The notes beneath the pieces are model-generated. The model was given only the letters and a program-made list of their open reading frames with translations, ran no database searches and was not told the origin of the DNA. A stretch of 64,000 bases of DNA from Lachnospira rogosae (GTDB taxonomy: Bacteria > Bacillota > Clostridia > Lachnospirales > Lachnospiraceae). The translations under genes and the position numbers were made by a program. Within the stretch, counting starts at the first letter, position 1, and each line of letters starts with the position of its first letter. Of this stretch, positions 62,270 through 64,000 are shown in pieces. Location of the stretch: assembly GCF_040096455.1 (NCBI RefSeq), contig NZ_JBBMER010000008.1, positions 49,680 through 113,679 on the forward strand, given 5' to 3'.

Positions 62270-62611
62270 TTATGGCTTTAACTGTAAATATCTTCCGTTA
62301 TATCCTCTTATTCCACCAGCCAGTGATTTCACAATATACCCATATAATGCAAGCTTATTACATACAAGCAGACTATTTGTTCCAGTTTCGCAATATAATA
62401 TATATATGGCACTTTTATCCCTGTATTGGCTTTTAAAGGCTCTAATGCCCTCATACGAGCTCAGATAGTCATATGGATAATTTTCTGCTCCTTTTATATG
62501 ACCACTGTCATACATTTCTTTACTCCTTATGTCAATAATATAAGAATAAGGATTATTTATATAATATTCTAACTTTCTAGGTCCTATTAATTCACAATTC
62601 ATATTACGCAT
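62270..62611 (-). CDS. Rhodanese-like domain protein
   Basis: 113 residues, one rhodanese domain: YIIDIRSKEMYDSGHIKGAE and active-site loop YCETGTNS with the catalytic Cys near 76, then GYIVKSLAGGIRGYNG. A thiosulfate or persulfide sulfurtransferase. No clear SD, so the start may be the ATG at 62602. Monocistronic. Confidence 0.85.
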   Translation of the reverse strand: MRNMNCELIGPRKLEYYINNPYSYIIDIRSKEMYDSGHIKGAENYPYDYLSSYEGIRAFKSQYRDKSAIYILYCETGTNSLLVCNKLALYGYIVKSLAGGIRGYNGRYLQLKP

Positions 62612-62732
62612 TTCTTATATTTATTTTAATATATTTTATGCTCGATTTTCATAACTATAACCTAAATTCCTATGTATCAGGCTGTTTGCACAGCCTTTCA
62701 TTGCAAACAACCATCTTTATAAGAAATGCTTT

Positions 62733-62969
62733 TTAATAGCAGTCTGAGCTGTCTGTAGACTTGTTATATGAATTCTTTGACGAATTCTTTGATGAGTTAG
62801 AAGAACCTTTTGATGAGTTCTTTGAAGAATTAGAAGTATTTTTTGATGAATTCTTTGATGAGCTCTTGTTATATGCGTTCTTTCCAGCTTCATTATAGCT
62901 GTTTGACTCATTATAACTATTTGATTCGTTATAGCTGTTAGATTCGTTTTTAGATGAATTATATGACAT
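62733..62969 (-). CDS. Ser/Asn/Tyr/Lys low-complexity miniprotein
   Basis: 78 residues made almost only of S, N, K, Y and E. Residues 9-26 repeat NESNSYNE-type units, and 36-70 repeat SSKN/NSSK units. It ends DSSDCY with a single Cys. It has a strong SD (AAAGGAGG, spacing about 9), no signal peptide and no known family. Underlying DNA is a degenerate 18-24-bp tandem repeat, which could expand and contract. Possibly a disordered or surface/spore-associated protein; function unknown. Confidence 0.7.
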   Translation of the reverse strand: MSYNSSKNESNSYNESNSYNESNSYNEAGKNAYNKSSSKNSSKNTSNSSKNSSKGSSNSSKNSSKNSYNKSTDSSDCY

Positions 62970-63171
62970 ACCTGTGTCCTCCTTTAATTTAGTTCACTGT
63001 TTAGTATGTCTATTATTAATGGTTTTATTCACAGTTTTAAAGTTCTAATTTCCAAATAAGATTTCTTATTGCAAATAATGTTTCAGTTTTCAAAGCATAC
63101 TGGCATTTGAAATTTGATTAATACTTTTATATTTAAAAATATGTAACAAACACTATTATAAAATAATAAAC

Positions 63172-63213
63172 AAAAAGCCCTGCATCATCTGTATGCACAG
63201 ATAATACAGGGTT
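63172..63213 (-). terminator. Terminator of the second tRNA operon
   Basis: CCCTG..AT.ATCTGT and ACAGAT.AT.CAGGG arms, with CTTTTTGTTT on the minus strand. The interval 62970-63171 has no gene. Confidence 0.8.
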
Positions 63214-63220
63214 GATAAGA

Positions 63221-63294
63221 TGTACGTGACAAGATTCGAACTCGCGGCCTTCTGGTCCGTAGCCAGACGCTCTATCCAGCTGAGCTACACGTAC
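63221..63294 (-). tRNA. tRNA-Arg (ACG)
   Basis: Acceptor GTACGTG/CACGTAC, anticodon loop CTACGGA, T-arm AGTTCGAATCT. Last of the second minus-strand tRNA operon. Confidence 0.93.
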
Positions 63295-63311
63295 TTATTG
63301 GATAAACCAAA

Positions 63312-63398
63312 TGCCGGCAACGGGAATCGAACCCGTATGGGAGTATAAGTCCCGCAGGATTTTAAGTCCTGTGCGTCTGCCAGTTCCGCCACACCGGC
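63312..63398 (-). tRNA. tRNA-Leu (UAA)
   Basis: Acceptor GCCGGTG/TGCCGGC, anticodon loop CTTAAAA, long variable arm, T-arm GGTTCGATTCC. 87 nt. Confidence 0.94.
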
Positions 63399-63429
63399 CT
63401 GATAAATAAGCAGTTTATTCAATAAATGA

Positions 63430-63502
63430 TGGGACCTACAGGGCTCGAACCTGTGACCCTCTGCTTGTAAGGCAGATGCTCTCCCAGCTGAGCTAAGATC
63501 CC
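63430..63502 (-). tRNA. tRNA-Val (UAC)
   Basis: Acceptor GGGATCT/AGGTCCC, anticodon loop CTTACAA, T-arm GGTTCGAGCCC. Confidence 0.94.
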
Positions 63503-63529
63503 ATATATACAACATTATTCTATTGTAAA

Positions 63530-63603
63530 CGACCCGGATGGGGTTCGAACCCACGACCTCCGCCGTGACAGGGCGGCGCTCTAACCAGCTGAGCCACCAG
63601 GCC
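63530..63603 (-). tRNA. tRNA-Asp (GUC)
   Basis: Acceptor GGCCTGG/CCGGGTC, anticodon loop CTGTCAC, T-arm GGTTCGAACCC. Confidence 0.94.
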
Positions 63604-63626
63604 ATATTAAACAGAACAAAAGCAAG

Positions 63627-63700
63627 TGGACCTTCGGGGACTCGAACCCAGGACCGACCGGTTATGAGCCGGTTGCTCTAACCAACTGAGCTAAAGGTCC
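63627..63700 (-). tRNA. tRNA-Met (CAU)
   Basis: Acceptor GGACCTT/AAGGTCC, anticodon loop CTCATAA, T-arm GGTTCGAGTCC. The 5' G-C pair is intact, so this is an elongator rather than initiator (or a lysidine-modified Ile tRNA). Confidence 0.93.
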
Positions 63701-63704
63701 AAAG

Positions 63705-63776
63705 AGCCGACAGTCGGAGTCGAACCAACAACCTGCTGATTACAAATCAGCTGCTCTGCCATTGAGCCATGTCGGC
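63705..63776 (-). tRNA. tRNA-Thr (UGU)
   Basis: Acceptor GCCGACA/TGTCGGC, anticodon loop TTTGTAA, T-arm GGTTCGACTCC. Confidence 0.94.
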
Positions 63777-63802
63777 AAATTAAAACCTTTTGTTCTGTTT
63801 TA

Positions 63803-63874
63803 TGACTCCAAGGGGATTTGAACCCCTGATACCACCGTGAAAGGGTGGTGTCTTAACCGCTTGACCATGGAGCC
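63803..63874 (-). tRNA. tRNA-Glu (UUC)
   Basis: Acceptor GGCTCCA/TGGAGTC, anticodon loop CTTTCAC, T-arm GGTTCAAATCC. Confidence 0.94.
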
Positions 63875-63933
63875 GAAATATCTATTAAAAAAAATAAGAA
63901 TGAGTGTGAGCTATCACGAATTCATTCTTACAG

Positions 63934-64000
63934 CTCCCCGAGTAGGGCTCGAACCTACAACAACTCGGTTAACAGCCGAGTGCTCTACCATTGAGCTATC
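63934..64000 (-). tRNA. tRNA-Asn (GUU), 5' end outside window
   Basis: Anticodon loop CTGTTAA in stem CTCGG/CCGAG, T-arm GGTTCGAGCCC. The acceptor 5' strand lies beyond the window edge. Confidence 0.9.

Noticed and set aside
62717..62911. 64-aa ORF in another frame of the Ser/Asn-rich gene
   Set aside because: Shifted reading of the same tandem repeat, without an SD.
62733..62969. CRISPR array at the short tandem repeats
   Set aside because: Units are 18-24 bp, degenerate, contiguous and in frame; there are no spacers and no cas genes.
63285..63605. 106-aa ORF across the second tRNA cluster
   Set aside because: It lies wholly over tRNA-Leu, tRNA-Val and tRNA-Asp on their own strand; translated tRNA sequence.

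Overview
This is a low-GC Firmicutes chromosome segment. Gene content and protein flavour (YtrA-type ABC operon, cytidylate-kinase-like proteins, DUF6061, DUF5688, DUF4268, DUF6040 and TnpV families) point to a gut Lachnospiraceae, perhaps near Lachnospira/Eubacterium eligens; the species is a guess. Most genes lie on the minus strand. None of the 14 tRNAs encodes CCA. No rRNA or CRISPR array was seen.

Core left part (1-41 kb): a GntR/YtrA-regulated ABC operon; mrp with a structured leader and a CgeB-like gene; tRNA-Leu; a two-component system plus FtsX-type ABC transporter joined by the same 11-bp-phased direct repeat; a Fic protein preceded by helically phased repeats; an AEC transporter with a very long 3' hairpin; a module of class-III aminotransferase (phospho-lyase-like), APH-type kinase fused to a broken SDR, AraC regulator and polar amino acid ABC transporter; a nickel/peptide ABC operon ending in a methyltransferase; LysR, NUDIX and phospholipase D genes; a nitronate monooxygenase with a FabT-like box; a MarR operon; MATE; and an iron-siderophore uptake operon with an esterase.

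Accessory part (about 41-59 kb): ClbS-like, erythromycin-esterase-like and XRE genes, then a mobilizable element of about 10.4 kb (proposed ends 43589 and 53975) with integrase, excisionase, regulator, DUF3847, MobA relaxase, a small coiled-coil gene nested out of frame inside mobA, and DUF6040. Its left half carries a MATE/MarR pair and a graveyard of truncated genes (LysR, DUF4268, cytidylate-kinase-like, TnpV, MATE). A second remnant island of about 4.7 kb (54318-59041) is bracketed by a near-identical repeat of about 38 bp, one copy being the terminator of the tRNA-Lys operon. It holds DUF1349, MFS, AraC, DUF5688-like and DUF7225-like genes plus DinD and DUF6061 fragments.

Right end (59-64 kb): two minus-strand tRNA operons flank a housekeeping block (metallophosphatase, RdgB, RlmL-like methyltransferase, rhodanese) and a strange Ser/Asn/Tyr-repeat miniprotein. 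A dispersed repeat of about 95 bp with a strong hairpin occurs three times (35.0, 40.7, 58.2 kb).

All identifications come from reading the sequence and from memory of protein families; no database search was run.
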